64,000 bases of DNA from Arthrobacter cheniae (lineage in GTDB: Bacteria; Actinomycetota; Actinomycetes; Actinomycetales; Micrococcaceae): assembly GCF_003602275.1 (NCBI RefSeq), contig NZ_QZVT01000004.1, positions 240,463 through 304,462 of the forward strand, given 5' to 3'. A program made the translations under genes and the position numbers. Below, piece by piece: positions 17,051 to 25,749 of this stretch (positions are counted from its first letter, which is position 1; every line of letters begins with the position of its first letter). The notes under the pieces are model-generated. The model did not search any database and was not told the origin of the DNA. It saw nothing but the letters and a program-made list of their open reading frames with translations.

Positions 17051-17242
17051 ACCTCCGGAAACCCCTGATGTGCGGAAGTCATTCCGGCAGGGATTTTGGG
17101 CCGGCGCCAGGCGGAGACCCGTGCCGCGTGTCCGACCTCGTCGGTCATCCCGGAGAATGACGGTGGCACACGACAGGATGGGACCCTTCCGCCGGTTGCG
17201 ATCCTGCAGTCCGGCCCGGTCTCACCGAGAGGACACCCCGCC

Positions 17243-18088
17243 ATGATGGGCGCCCACCATGCTGCCTGCGGCGCCGCCGCCTGGGTCGCCGCGACCACCC
17301 GGATCGAGGTGCATCCGGCACTGCTGATCCCCGGTCTTCCGGAGTCCGTGACACTCGGCCTCGGACTGCTCGACGTCAGCCCGGTCGGCGTCGTCACCGG
17401 GGCCCTCGTTACGGCGGGCGCAGCCCTGCTGCCGGACGCCGACCATCACAACGCCACGATCGCGCATTCCCTGCCACCGCTGTCCAACCTGCTGTGCGCC
17501 GGGATCGGCACCATCTCCGGCGGCCACCGGCGCGGCACGCATTCGCTGCTCGGCGTCGCCTGCTTCGTCGCCGTCGCCTTCATTTCCGGGCTGTGGACCG
17601 TGGACACCGTCGATTTCGGGACGGTATACCCGGGTGCGGGGGTGCTGACCGTGTTGCTGGTTTCCTTTGCGGCGAAGGCGCTGAAGATCATCCCCGATGG
17701 CATGCGCCGTTCTCCGTGGGCTGTCGGGCTCACAGCAGGAGCTTTCGTCACAGCCTTCGCGCCGGAGGAGCAGTTCTGGTTCCCGCTCGCGGTGGGCATC
17801 GGCGTCGTCGTCCACATCCTCGGCGACATGCTGACCACCGGCGGGTGCAATCCCGTCTACCCCTTCCGCCTTCGGCGTCCGCGCAATCTTGCGAAGCTGC
17901 CGGTGGTCGCGCAGGTCTGGCGTCCCAACGGGAACATCGCGGTGCCCGTCCTCGGCAACGCCGGGTCCGTCCGTGAGTGGTGCCTCCTGGTGCCCGTCTC
18001 GCTCTACGCGATCGGCGGTATCGGCTGGGCCGTGTCACGGATCAACGACGGCGGCACTGTCGTCGCGCACGCCTCAGGTCTCGGCTGA
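17243..18088 (+). CDS. YdjM-like membrane-bound metal-dependent hydrolase
   Basis: Integral membrane protein of 281 residues of the YdjM/LexA-regulated hydrolase family. The N-terminal MGAHHAACGAA (His pair), LLPDADHHNATIAHS, GGHRRGTHSLLG and HILGDMLTTGG hold the conserved His/Asp residues thought to bind a metal at the membrane surface, interspersed with about six hydrophobic segments. Family members are often SOS-linked in enterobacteria, but no LexA box was noticed here. The start at 17243 puts the conserved His pair right at the N-terminus; a longer reading from 17096 is not supported. Reaction unknown. Confidence 0.85.
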   Translation: MMGAHHAACGAAAWVAATTRIEVHPALLIPGLPESVTLGLGLLDVSPVGVVTGALVTAGAALLPDADHHNATIAHSLPPLSNLLCAGIGTISGGHRRGTHSLLGVACFVAVAFISGLWTVDTVDFGTVYPGAGVLTVLLVSFAAKALKIIPDGMRRSPWAVGLTAGAFVTAFAPEEQFWFPLAVGIGVVVHILGDMLTTGGCNPVYPFRLRRPRNLAKLPVVAQVWRPNGNIAVPVLGNAGSVREWCLLVPVSLYAIGGIGWAVSRINDGGTVVAHASGLG

Positions 18089-18161
18089 CCGCGCACGAAA
18101 ACAGTCGGAAACACGGGAAGGCTAACCTCGGAGGAAGATACCGGACGCTGGAGGAGAGCTG

Positions 18162-18425
18162 ATGCATCGCGACGGATTGTTCTTCGATCCCCTGAATGAC
18201 GAGAAGACCGTGCACGAGGACGGCGCTCCGGAGGATGACGCGGAGGCGTCATCCGCTGCCGCCTCCGAGCCGAGGCGGCACCACCGGCCGGACGCCCAGG
18301 AACTCAAGGCCCAGCGACAACGCGAGCTGGCCCGGGTCCAGGACGATCTGAAGAAGATGGCACAGTGTCCCCCCACGAGCGGGGTGCCACCCCGCCGTCG
18401 TCCCGTCACGGGAACGGCCCGCTAG
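18162..18425 (+). CDS. Small hydrophilic protein, unrecognised
   Basis: An 87-residue acidic-then-basic protein of unknown function. GGAGGAGAG four bases before the ATG makes translation very likely. The middle DAQELKAQRQRELARVQDDLKK is predicted to form a single charged alpha-helix; a lone Cys is near the C-terminus. Its stop codon TAG overlaps the stop of the convergent FrnE-like gene within CTAG (18422-18425). No signal peptide or membrane segment. Confidence 0.7.
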   Translation: MHRDGLFFDPLNDEKTVHEDGAPEDDAEASSAAASEPRRHHRPDAQELKAQRQRELARVQDDLKKMAQCPPTSGVPPRRRPVTGTAR

Positions 18426-19117
18426 CAGCCGTCAGGTCCGCACGCCGGACCATCGGCGGACTGCGTCAGTGACACCAGCGGATGCGCTTCCTGCCACGCC
18501 TGGTCGAGTGCCTGCCGGAACAGTTCGGCAGGCTGGGCGCCGGAAATGCCGTACTTACGGTCGATGACGAAGAATGGCACGCCCTGGACCCCGAGGGTCT
18601 GCGCCTCTTCGATGTCGCGACGCACATCGTCGGCGAAGCGGTCGCCGGTCACGGTTTCGCGGATTTCGTCCTCGCGGAGACCGATCCCGGTGCCCAGGGA
18701 GACGAGGGTGTCTATGTCAGAGGTGTCCAAGCCCTGCTCGAAATGGGCCGACATGATTGCTTCCTTGGCAGCGTCGCCCAGTCCGTGCGACTTCGCGAGG
18801 TGCAGGAAGCGGTGGGCCGTGAAACTGTTGCCGACGACAATGCGGTCGAAGTCGAAATCGAGCCCCTCACCCGAGGCCTGCTCGGCGAGGTGCTGCCACA
18901 TCTGACGGACCTGGTCGGGGTCGATCCCCTTGCGCTCCGCGAGGTACTGCTGCTCGGTACCCTCGTAGTGATCGGGGAGGCTCGGGTCCAGCTGGTAGCT
19001 CTTCCACGTCACCTCGACGCCATCACGGTGGGGGAAGTCCGCCAGGGCCTTCTCGAAACGGCGCTTACCCACGAAACACCATGGGCACTTCACATCTGAC
19101 CAAATCTCTATCTGCAT
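18422..19117 (-). CDS. FrnE-like DsbA family oxidoreductase
   Basis: Cytoplasmic thioredoxin-fold protein of 231 residues. The active-site CPWC occurs near the N-terminus in IWSDVKCPWCFVGKRRFE, the helical insertion carries EQASGEGLDFDFDRI, and the cis-Pro loop is GVQGVPFFVIDRKYGISGAQ. FrnE of Streptomyces acts in polyketide biosynthesis, and the Deinococcus homologue is a stress-linked disulfide isomerase. The ATG at 19117 is the canonical start even though AAGGA lies unusually close. A second pair, CGPDGC, ends the protein and may take part in redox chemistry. Convergent overlap of four bases with the small upstream gene. Confidence 0.92.
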   Translation of the reverse strand: MQIEIWSDVKCPWCFVGKRRFEKALADFPHRDGVEVTWKSYQLDPSLPDHYEGTEQQYLAERKGIDPDQVRQMWQHLAEQASGEGLDFDFDRIVVGNSFTAHRFLHLAKSHGLGDAAKEAIMSAHFEQGLDTSDIDTLVSLGTGIGLREDEIRETVTGDRFADDVRRDIEEAQTLGVQGVPFFVIDRKYGISGAQPAELFRQALDQAWQEAHPLVSLTQSADGPACGPDGC

Positions 19118-19179
19118 ATCCTTTTCAACCGCGGGATGCTCGGGCCCTATTCCCCGCGGGACGGGCCCGAGCATTCTTC

Positions 19180-19374
19180 CTAGCGGCGGTTGAGCAGGTT
19201 GCGAAGGATTCCACCGACCTTGCCCGAAGGAACGGGGCTGCCGCTTCGGCCGCGACCGACGCCGCCACCGACTCCCCTACCGGCTCCACCTACGGGCCGT
19301 CCCGTCGTCGTTCCGGTGCCCTTCCTGCCGATGTAGCGTCCGGCAGCATTCTTGACCATGTTGCTGATACCCAT
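19180..19374 (-). CDS. Small Gly/Arg-rich basic protein
   Basis: A 64-residue, very basic protein with AAGGAG seven bases upstream of its ATG. The N-terminal MGISNMVKNAAGRYIGRK and C-terminal GGILRNLLNRR are amphipathic helix-like; the centre is a Gly/Arg/Thr linker (for example GRGVGGGVGRGR). It could bind nucleic acid or membrane; no family recognised. It lies between the ABC importer operon and frnE on the same strand. Confidence 0.65.
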   Translation of the reverse strand: MGISNMVKNAAGRYIGRKGTGTTTGRPVGGAGRGVGGGVGRGRSGSPVPSGKVGGILRNLLNRR

Positions 19375-19402
19375 TTGGATCTCCTTCGATCGTCCGCCTC
19401 GT

Positions 19403-19420
19403 CACCTGAAACATCAGGTG
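19403..19420. repeat. 18-bp perfect inverted repeat
   Basis: CACCTGA-AACA-TCAGGTG lies between the ABC importer operon end and the small Gly/Arg-rich gene. It could end the importer transcript or act as an operator for the small gene; no T-run follows. Confidence 0.5.
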
Positions 19421-19460
19421 GCTGATGAGTTTACGCGGAAAAGCCTGCGAGATACAGGAA

Positions 19461-20312
19461 TCACGAGGCGGCCGGAGGTTCCACCGCCAGCCCGGACCGC
19501 TTGAGCAGCGCATAGGTCTTCGCGTGTTTCGGCCTGAAGAACACCTCGTCCGGCGTTCCCTTCTCGACGATGATGCCCTGGTCCATCACCACGATCACGT
19601 CCGCGATATCGCGAGCGAACTGCATCTCGTGGGTGACGATCACCATCGTGGTTCCCTGCGCGGCGATGGCCTTGATGACGGCGAGCACCTCCTCCACCAA
19701 CTCCGGGTCCAGTGCCGACGTCGGCTCATCGAAGAGCATCACGCTCGGATCCATGGCCAGCGCGCGGGCTATGGCCACGCGTTGCTTCTGGCCGCCGGAC
19801 AGCTTGGACGGGTAGTTGTCCTTGCGGTCCAGCAGTCCGACCCGCTTGAGGTTCTGGAGGGCGAGCTCCTCCGCCGCCTCCCGCGGCATCTTCTTCACGT
19901 CCTGCAGCGGCGCCATCACATTGCCCAGCGCCGTCTTGTTGAGGAACAGGTTGAACTGCTGGAAGACCATGCCGAGATCGGTCCGCTTCTGTGCCGTGAC
20001 AGAGGCCTTCTCGTCCACGAGCTTCCCGTCGCGCTCCTCGTAGCCCACCAGGTGCCCGTTGACGAGGATCCGGCCACTGTCGATGGTCTCCAACTTGTTC
20101 ATGCAGCGCAGCAGCGTGCTCTTGCCGGACCCGCTCGAGCCGAGGATCACCACGGTCTGTCCCTTGTGGACGTCGAGATCGACACCCTTCAGCACCTCGA
20201 TCCGGTTGATCTCGGTCCGCGCTCCCCGGAGCCTGCTGAAGATCCCGGGGGTCTTCGTCACCGTGAACGTCTTGTGGACGTCCCGGGCACTCACGATCAC
20301 TTCGTCAGACAT
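19461..20312 (-). CDS. Polar amino acid ABC transporter, ATP-binding protein
   Basis: ATPase of a PAAT-family importer, 283 residues. Walker A is GSSGSGKST, the ABC signature [15 protein letters not shown] and Walker [15 protein letters not shown], with the H-loop THEMQFARD. It is longer than GlnQ because of an insertion between the first strands ([17 protein letters not shown]) and one around the Q-loop ([20 protein letters not shown]), as in some actinobacterial members. The start at 20312 overlaps the permease stop by eight bases. Last gene of the hisD-like / binding protein / permease / ATPase operon. Confidence 0.93.
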   Translation of the reverse strand: MSDEVIVSARDVHKTFTVTKTPGIFSRLRGARTEINRIEVLKGVDLDVHKGQTVVILGSSGSGKSTLLRCMNKLETIDSGRILVNGHLVGYEERDGKLVDEKASVTAQKRTDLGMVFQQFNLFLNKTALGNVMAPLQDVKKMPREAAEELALQNLKRVGLLDRKDNYPSKLSGGQKQRVAIARALAMDPSVMLFDEPTSALDPELVEEVLAVIKAIAAQGTTMVIVTHEMQFARDIADVIVVMDQGIIVEKGTPDEVFFRPKHAKTYALLKRSGLAVEPPAAS

Positions 20313-20958
20313 GGACCCTCGCCCTCTTCTCAAGCGCGCTCACGATGCGGGACAGCGGAAGGCTGATCAGCAGGTACAGCAGGGCAGCTGCCGTGTAGAC
20401 CTGGGTGGTCTCGAACGTCTGCGCGTTGATGACGTTCGCGGTCTTCAGGATCTCGGTCACCGCGATTACCGAGGTCAGCGCCGTGTCCTTCACCATGGCG
20501 ATGAAGTAGTTGCCGATCGGCCCGAGCGAGACGATGAACGACTGCGGCAGCACCACCTTCCACAGGGCCTTGCCCGGCGTGTAGCCGAGGGACAGCGCGG
20601 CCTCCGTCTGACCGGCTTCGACGGACAGGATGGCAGAGCGGAACACCTCGGACAGGTAGGCCGCGTAGTTCAACCCGAGCCCGAGGATTCCCGCCGGCAC
20701 CGGGTCGATATTGACCCCGATCGCCGGCAGTACGAAGAAGATGTACACGAGCTGGACCAGGAGCGGCGTCCCCCGCATGACCTCGACGTAGACCAGGGCG
20801 ATCCCCCGGAGGATCCTCGACTTCGAGATCCGCGCCAGGGCCAGCAGCAGTCCCAGGACCAGGGCCAGCACCATTGCCCCCAGCGCGAGCTGGATGACGA
20901 TCGGCGCAGCGGCGAGCAGGCGCGGGAAGTAGCTGAGGGTGCTCTCGATGAATTCGAT
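20305..20958 (-). CDS. Polar amino acid ABC transporter permease, probable AUC start
   Basis: Membrane subunit of the PAAT importer, 217 residues, with about five transmembrane helices and the EAA loop in [22 protein letters not shown]. The first in-frame ATG (20874) would begin inside the first membrane helix ([11 protein letters not shown] precedes it), so it is unlikely to be the true start. The frame remains open upstream, and AAAGGA (20966-20971) lies seven bases before an ATC at 20958 that would give (M)[14 protein letters not shown], a normal family N-terminus. No ATG, GTG or TTG exists in frame between. Translation from AUC is therefore inferred. The product is in an operon with the binding protein upstream and the ATPase downstream. 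Confidence 0.85.
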   Translation of the reverse strand: MEFIESTLSYFPRLLAAAPIVIQLALGAMVLALVLGLLLALARISKSRILRGIALVYVEVMRGTPLLVQLVYIFFVLPAIGVNIDPVPAGILGLGLNYAAYLSEVFRSAILSVEAGQTEAALSLGYTPGKALWKVVLPQSFIVSLGPIGNYFIAMVKDTALTSVIAVTEILKTANVINAQTFETTQVYTAAALLYLLISLPLSRIVSALEKRARVHV

Positions 20959-20998
20959 GACGATGTCCTTTCGACCTCGGTGGAACGGGAAGGAATGG

Positions 20999-21805
20999 TC
21001 AGTCGACGGCGTTGCTCTCGGTCAGTCCGTACTTCGTGAGGATCTCCATGTACTCGGGGGAGGCCTTCAGCTCGGCGAGGCCGGAATTCAGTTCCTCGAG
21101 CAGCTGCGTGTTCTCCTTGGGGACTGCTGCTCCGATCAGGCCGGGGAAGAAGGGCTCATAGGGGTCGACGATCTTGATGGCGTCATTCGGGTTCTGGACG
21201 AGGCTGTAGGCGACGACGGCCGCGTCGGTGAAGACGACGTCGACCTGCTTGTTCTCCACCGCGGTGAGGAGTGCCGCCTGTGAGTCGAAGTACTTGATCT
21301 CCTTCGGCTCGAGGGACTCGGCCAGTTCGATGAAGGTGGTGCCGGTCTGGACTCCGATGACGGTGCCCTTGGCGTCGTCGCGGTTGGTCATGGTCGAGTC
21401 GCCGGGCACCACCATGCCCTCGCCCTGCTGGTACCAGGTGTCCGTGAAGTTCACTTCTTCCTTGCGCACGTCCGTGATGTACATGGCGTCCACGACGGTG
21501 TCCGCCTTTCCGGCCTTGATAGCGGGGATCAGGGTGGCGAACTCGGAGACGAAGACCTCCACCTCCCAGCCCTTCTTCTCGGCAATCCAGTTGATCATCT
21601 CGCCGTCGATGCCCTGCAGGTCACCGGCTTCGTCGGTGAAGGAGAAGGGCGCGTCGTTGGAGGTGGCGATGGTGATCGTCGTGATCTCACCGTCGCCCCC
21701 TCCTCCCTCACTGCCGCCGGAATCGCCGCCCCCGCACGCGGTGAGGGTCAGGGCGATTCCCAGTGCCCCGGCTGCGATCGAGGTTGCTGCTCGCCTGCTG
21801 TTCAT
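20999..21805 (-). CDS. Polar amino acid ABC transporter, substrate-binding lipoprotein
   Basis: Extracellular solute-binding protein family 3, 268 residues. A lipoprotein signal peptide ends with lipobox LTAC, then a Gly/Ser/Asp linker. The binding fold shows IATSNDAPFSFTDEAGDLQGIDGEMI, the family's ligand-binding start, and DVVDAM-type hinge segments. Its ATG overlaps the stop of the HisD-family gene as ATGA, coupling transport to the dehydrogenase. The ligand is probably an amino acid or amino-alcohol-like compound processed by the dehydrogenase; it is not identifiable from sequence. Confidence 0.92.
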   Translation of the reverse strand: MNSRRAATSIAAGALGIALTLTACGGGDSGGSEGGGGDGEITTITIATSNDAPFSFTDEAGDLQGIDGEMINWIAEKKGWEVEVFVSEFATLIPAIKAGKADTVVDAMYITDVRKEEVNFTDTWYQQGEGMVVPGDSTMTNRDDAKGTVIGVQTGTTFIELAESLEPKEIKYFDSQAALLTAVENKQVDVVFTDAAVVAYSLVQNPNDAIKIVDPYEPFFPGLIGAAVPKENTQLLEELNSGLAELKASPEYMEILTKYGLTESNAVD

Positions 21806-23148
21806 GGTTGCTCCTTGGTCGGTGCTGCGTGGTTCCCGAATCGGGCGATGCGGTAGTCGGCGGTGCGCTGGTGGGCTTCCATGCCCTCGTATGCGGAGAT
21901 TTCGGAGACCAGCGGAGCGAGGTTCATCGTGGCCGAGCGGTCGATGCGCTGGAAGGTCAGCGGCTTCAGGAAACGTGAGACGGACAACCCGGCGGAGGAG
22001 CGCGCGCCACCCCCGGTGGGCAGGACGTGATTGGTGCCGGTGATGCCCTTGTCGGAGTAGGCAACCGTCGACCAGGGACCGAGGAAGAGCGAGCCGTAGT
22101 TGGTGAGGTTCGTCTGGTAGTAGGCGTCATCGGCCGTGATGACTTCCAGGTGCTCGGGGGCGAGCACGTCCATGAGCTCGACGGCGGTCGCGCGGTCGTC
22201 CGCTACGTACACCGTCCCGTAGTCGCGCCACGCCGCTCCTGCGATGTCCCGCGTGGACAGGTCCTCCAACTGGCGGTCAACCTCGGCGAGAACCGCGACG
22301 GCGAGTTCGCGGGAGGTGGTGACGAGAGCCGCGGGAGACTGCGGGCCGTGTTCCGCCTGGCCGAGCAGGTCCGCGGCGACGATGACGGGGTCCGCGGTGT
22401 CATCGGCGATGACGGCCACCTCGGACGGGCCGGCGAGCAGATCCATCCCCACCCTCCCGAAGAGTTGCCGTTTGGCCTCGGTGACGAAGGCGTTGCCTGC
22501 ACCGACCAGCATGTCCATGGGCTGTTCCCCGAGCAGCCCGAAGGCCATGGCGGCGAGCGCCTGGACACCACCGACGACGAACGCCCGGTCCACGCCGGAC
22601 AAATAGGCGGAGTAGAACACCGCAGGGTTGCCGGCGGTCGCGGAGGTGGGCGGCGAACAGGCGACGACGGTGGGCACGCCCGCCGTCTTGGCGACGCCGA
22701 CCGTCATGAAGGCGCTGGCGAGGATGGGGAAGCGACCGGCCGGGAGGTAGGCGCCGACACGCTGGACGGGGATGTACCGGTGGCCCACCACCACTCCCGG
22801 CATCACCTCGGCCTCGAAGTCCTGGAGATGCTGGAGCTGGAGCCCGGCGAAGTTCCTGGTGCGTTCCGCCCCGGCCTCGAGTGCTGTGCGCAATGCGGGC
22901 TCGAGGGCGTCCCCGGTGCGCCGGAGGGAGTCCGCACCCATCTCGAGGTCGCCGCCTCCCCACCCGTCGAGGGTGCGTGAGTACTCCAGGACGGCGTCGC
23001 GCCCGCCCTTCTCGATGACCGACAGCATCTCCGATACGGTCTCCACGACCTTCGGCAACCGCTGCGCGGGCACCCCGCCGATCGCCGCACTCTTCAGGCA
23101 CTCGTAGGATCCGCTGATGAACGAGGCGTGATGGGCATTCAGTTCCAT
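21802..23148 (-). CDS. Histidinol dehydrogenase family enzyme, catabolic type
   Basis: NAD-dependent zinc dehydrogenase of 448 residues. All HisD zinc and catalytic positions are visible: Gln and His in LLGQAEHG, the Glu-His pair in LAPEHLEV, the Asp in YSDKGITGTNHVLPT and the final His in GMEAHQRTADYR. Context is not histidine biosynthesis: it heads an operon with a polar amino acid importer and has a divergent LysR gene. HisD homologues such as sulfopropanediol dehydrogenase HpsN oxidise other alcohols, so a catabolic alcohol substrate brought in by the importer is inferred. TACGCT (23155-23160) lies six bases before the ATG with no ribosome site, indicating a leaderless mRNA. Confidence 0.88.
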   Translation of the reverse strand: MELNAHHASFISGSYECLKSAAIGGVPAQRLPKVVETVSEMLSVIEKGGRDAVLEYSRTLDGWGGGDLEMGADSLRRTGDALEPALRTALEAGAERTRNFAGLQLQHLQDFEAEVMPGVVVGHRYIPVQRVGAYLPAGRFPILASAFMTVGVAKTAGVPTVVACSPPTSATAGNPAVFYSAYLSGVDRAFVVGGVQALAAMAFGLLGEQPMDMLVGAGNAFVTEAKRQLFGRVGMDLLAGPSEVAVIADDTADPVIVAADLLGQAEHGPQSPAALVTTSRELAVAVLAEVDRQLEDLSTRDIAGAAWRDYGTVYVADDRATAVELMDVLAPEHLEVITADDAYYQTNLTNYGSLFLGPWSTVAYSDKGITGTNHVLPTGGGARSSAGLSVSRFLKPLTFQRIDRSATMNLAPLVSEISAYEGMEAHQRTADYRIARFGNHAAPTKEQP

Positions 23149-23154
23149 GCGGGA

Positions 23155-23221
23155 AGCGTAGGTCCGGCAGGAACATAGGGGAACCCACCTTTTGCCAGTA
23201 GAAGATATAGGTTTCCCCTAT
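23155..23221. promoter_or_regulatory. Divergent hisD-like / lysR control region with inverted repeat
   Basis: The near-perfect repeat ATAGGGGAACCC (23175-23186) and GGTTTCCCCTAT (23210-23221) spans the intergenic region, and its right arm overlaps the lysR ATG. The -10 for lysR is TAGGTT (23208-23213) and for the dehydrogenase TACGCT on the minus strand (23155-23160), each six bases from its ATG. This fits a LysR site controlling both directions. Confidence 0.75.
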
Positions 23222-24134
23222 GACGTTGAACCAGCTGCGTGCGTTCCTCGCGGTCTATGCCCTTGGTTCGCTGAGCGCGGCGGCGAAGGAGCTGGGTATC
23301 AGCCAGGCATCCGCGTCCGAACTGATCTCCCGGCTCGAACAGGAGCTGGGCTCCTCGCTCTTCACGCGCACCTCGAAGGGACTCTCCCCGGCGCCTGCGG
23401 CCGAAGAGCTTCACCCGCACGCTCTCGACTGCGTGAATTCGGCCCGCCGCGGCGTGGAGGCCGTGCAGGCGCTGCACACACTGACCGGGGGTGTCTCGAC
23501 CTTCGGCGTTCTCAGGTACGCCGCGAACTACGACCTCGCGGACCTCGTCGTGCAGTTCCACCGCAAGTACCCGGACGTCCGGGTACGGATGATCGGCCTG
23601 AACTCGCACGTCGTCGCCGCATCCGTAGCCAGCGGGGAGATCGAATGCGGGCTCGTCGTCCTTCCCGTCGACGCCCAGGACCTCGAGGTCCGGCAGCTGG
23701 CGAGGGACGAGGTCCGCTTCATCTCCTCGACCCGCGATCCCGACGCCGGACCCGTCACCATCGAGGAGCTGGCCGAAGCGAAACTCGTCCTCTACGACGC
23801 CAACGCCGGCTGGATGGACCCCACCCGGCGGCAGCTCCAGGCGCGCGCGAGCCTTGCGGGGCTGTCCATCGAGGGCCAGATGGAGGTGGAACACGCCGAG
23901 ACGGCGTACGACCTCGTGGCTGCCGGTGCCGGTGAGTCCTTCATGGCACGGGGTATCCTGGCGTCGCTCCGAACCGAGGACCAGGTCCGGAGCTTCCCCT
24001 TCGCCGAACCGCTGTACGACACGATCGCACTCGTCCAGCGGAAGCACGGGTACCTCTCACCCGCGACCAGGCGGTTCTCCGCCCTGGCCCAGCACGCCGT
24101 CGCCGCACAGGAGGGGCTGACCAGCCTGGTGTGA
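23220..24134 (+). CDS. LysR family regulator of the HisD-like importer operon
   Basis: LysR-type regulator of 304 residues. The N-terminal helix-turn-helix reads LRAFLAVYALGSLSAAAKELGISQASASELISRLEQELG; the remainder is a periplasmic-binding-like effector domain. It is divergent from the HisD-family dehydrogenase and shares with it a 47-bp inverted repeat that covers its own start codon. The ATG lies six bases after a TAGGTT -10 with no ribosome site, so it is probably leaderless and autorepressed. The effector is likely the operon's substrate. Confidence 0.92.
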   Translation: MTLNQLRAFLAVYALGSLSAAAKELGISQASASELISRLEQELGSSLFTRTSKGLSPAPAAEELHPHALDCVNSARRGVEAVQALHTLTGGVSTFGVLRYAANYDLADLVVQFHRKYPDVRVRMIGLNSHVVAASVASGEIECGLVVLPVDAQDLEVRQLARDEVRFISSTRDPDAGPVTIEELAEAKLVLYDANAGWMDPTRRQLQARASLAGLSIEGQMEVEHAETAYDLVAAGAGESFMARGILASLRTEDQVRSFPFAEPLYDTIALVQRKHGYLSPATRRFSALAQHAVAAQEGLTSLV

Positions 24135-24205
24135 TGGCCGTTCCGCCGCTGCGCAACCCCTCTGTACCCGTGTCGGAGCTCCAAGCCGCGGCGTACGGTT
24201 GAAGG

Positions 24206-25669
24206 ATGAGCGTGCCTACACAGTCCAAGGTCACCTTCGACGGTCGCTTCGCGCGGGACCTGCCCGAGATGGCGGTCGCCTGGCAGGCCGACGAAGCTCC
24301 TGAGCCCCAGATCCTCGCCCTGAATGAAGGTCTCGCCGCCGAGCTCGGCTTCGACGTCGAGTTCCTCCGCTCCCCCGACGGCCTCGGTCTCCTGACGGGG
24401 ACATCGGTGCCCGTCGGAGTGGTGCCGGTAGCCCAGGCGTACTCCGGACATCAGTTCGGGAGCTTCAACCCGCGCCTCGGCGACGGCCGCGCCCTGCTGC
24501 TGGGCGAGATCACCGACACCGAAGGGAAACTGCGGGACGTCCATCTCAAGGGTTCGGGCCGCACGCCCTTCGCCCGCGGCGGTGACGGGCTCGCCGCCGT
24601 CGGCCCCATGCTGCGCGAGTACATCGTCAGCGAGGCCATGCACGCACTCGGGATTCCCACCACGCGTTCCCTCGCCGTCGTCGCTACCGGACGTGCGGTG
24701 CGCCGCGAGACGATGCTGCCCGGGGCCCTCCTCACGCGCGTCGCCAGTAGCCACCTGCGTGTCGGCAGCTTCCAGTACGCCGCGGCTACGGGTGACCAGG
24801 ACCTCCTCAAGCGCCTCGCCGACCACGCCATCAACCGCCACTACCCGTCCGCGGCCCAGGCCGAGAATCCGCATCTGGCGCTCTTCGAGTCCGTCATCAC
24901 GGCACAGGCATCGCTCGTGGCGCAGTGGATGCTCGCGGGCTTCATCCACGGCGTGATGAACACGGACAACATGACCATCTCGGGTGAGACCATCGACTAC
25001 GGGCCCTGCGCGTTCATGGACGTCTTCGACTACGCCGCCGTCTACAGCTCCATCGACCACTCCGGCCGCTACGCCTACGCCAACCAGCCGCTCATCGCGG
25101 AATGGAATCTTGCGCGCCTCGCGGAGGCACTGCTGCCGCTGATCGGCGAGGACCAGGAGCAGGCGGTGAAGACCGCCGTCGCGACGCTCGAGCAGTTCCG
25201 CCCCCAGTACAGCGCGGCGTGGCTCTCCGGGATGAAGGCGAAGCTGGGACTGCCCGACGACGTCGCGGACGAGGACGCATCACCGCTCGCCGATCAGGTC
25301 CTCACCCTGCTGCAGGACAACCACGTCGACTACACGTCCTTCTTCCGGGGCCTCAGCTCGGTGGTGCGTGGTGACGCCCGGCCCGCGCGCGACAAGGTGC
25401 TCGACGTCGCCGCCTTCGACGCCTGGGCCGAGCGATGGCTGGCCCTCGGGCCGGACGCCGACGCAATGGACCGCGTGAATCCGGTCTACATCCCGAGGAA
25501 CCACCTTGTCGAGGAGGCTCTCGGGGCCGCGACCGCGGGAGACCTGGAACCACTGGACCAGCTCGTCGATGCCGTCCGACGGCCCTTCGAGGAGCGCCCC
25601 GGCCTGGAGCGCTTTGCCGCCGGAGCCCCGGACAACTTCGGTGAATACACGACCTACTGCGGCACCTGA
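24206..25669 (+). CDS. selO: SelO/YdiU family protein AMPylase
   Basis: Pseudokinase-fold enzyme of 487 residues that transfers AMP from ATP to Ser/Thr/Tyr of target proteins in redox control. Family landmarks are [34 protein letters not shown] (nucleotide-binding Lys), [21 protein letters not shown], and the catalytic [21 protein letters not shown]. It ends in TYCGT, with Cys at the position near the C-terminus where many homologues carry a redox Cys. The start at 24206 has a TACGGT -10 six bases upstream and also a GAAGG; both leaderless and leadered initiation are possible. Single gene between a lysR and the convergent sugar operon. Confidence 0.94.
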   Translation: MSVPTQSKVTFDGRFARDLPEMAVAWQADEAPEPQILALNEGLAAELGFDVEFLRSPDGLGLLTGTSVPVGVVPVAQAYSGHQFGSFNPRLGDGRALLLGEITDTEGKLRDVHLKGSGRTPFARGGDGLAAVGPMLREYIVSEAMHALGIPTTRSLAVVATGRAVRRETMLPGALLTRVASSHLRVGSFQYAAATGDQDLLKRLADHAINRHYPSAAQAENPHLALFESVITAQASLVAQWMLAGFIHGVMNTDNMTISGETIDYGPCAFMDVFDYAAVYSSIDHSGRYAYANQPLIAEWNLARLAEALLPLIGEDQEQAVKTAVATLEQFRPQYSAAWLSGMKAKLGLPDDVADEDASPLADQVLTLLQDNHVDYTSFFRGLSSVVRGDARPARDKVLDVAAFDAWAERWLALGPDADAMDRVNPVYIPRNHLVEEALGAATAGDLEPLDQLVDAVRRPFEERPGLERFAAGAPDNFGEYTTYCGT

Positions 25670-25749
25670 GAGCCGGCAGGAAGCTGTCACACTGCTGGAT
25701 TGTCGTGCCGTGATCAAGCCAAGACCTGTGTGACAAACGCCGCAGGTCA

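Noticed and set aside
25686-25736. Inverted TGTCACAC / GTGTGACA after selO
   Set aside because: The loop is about 35 bases with no T-run; too weak to call a terminator.
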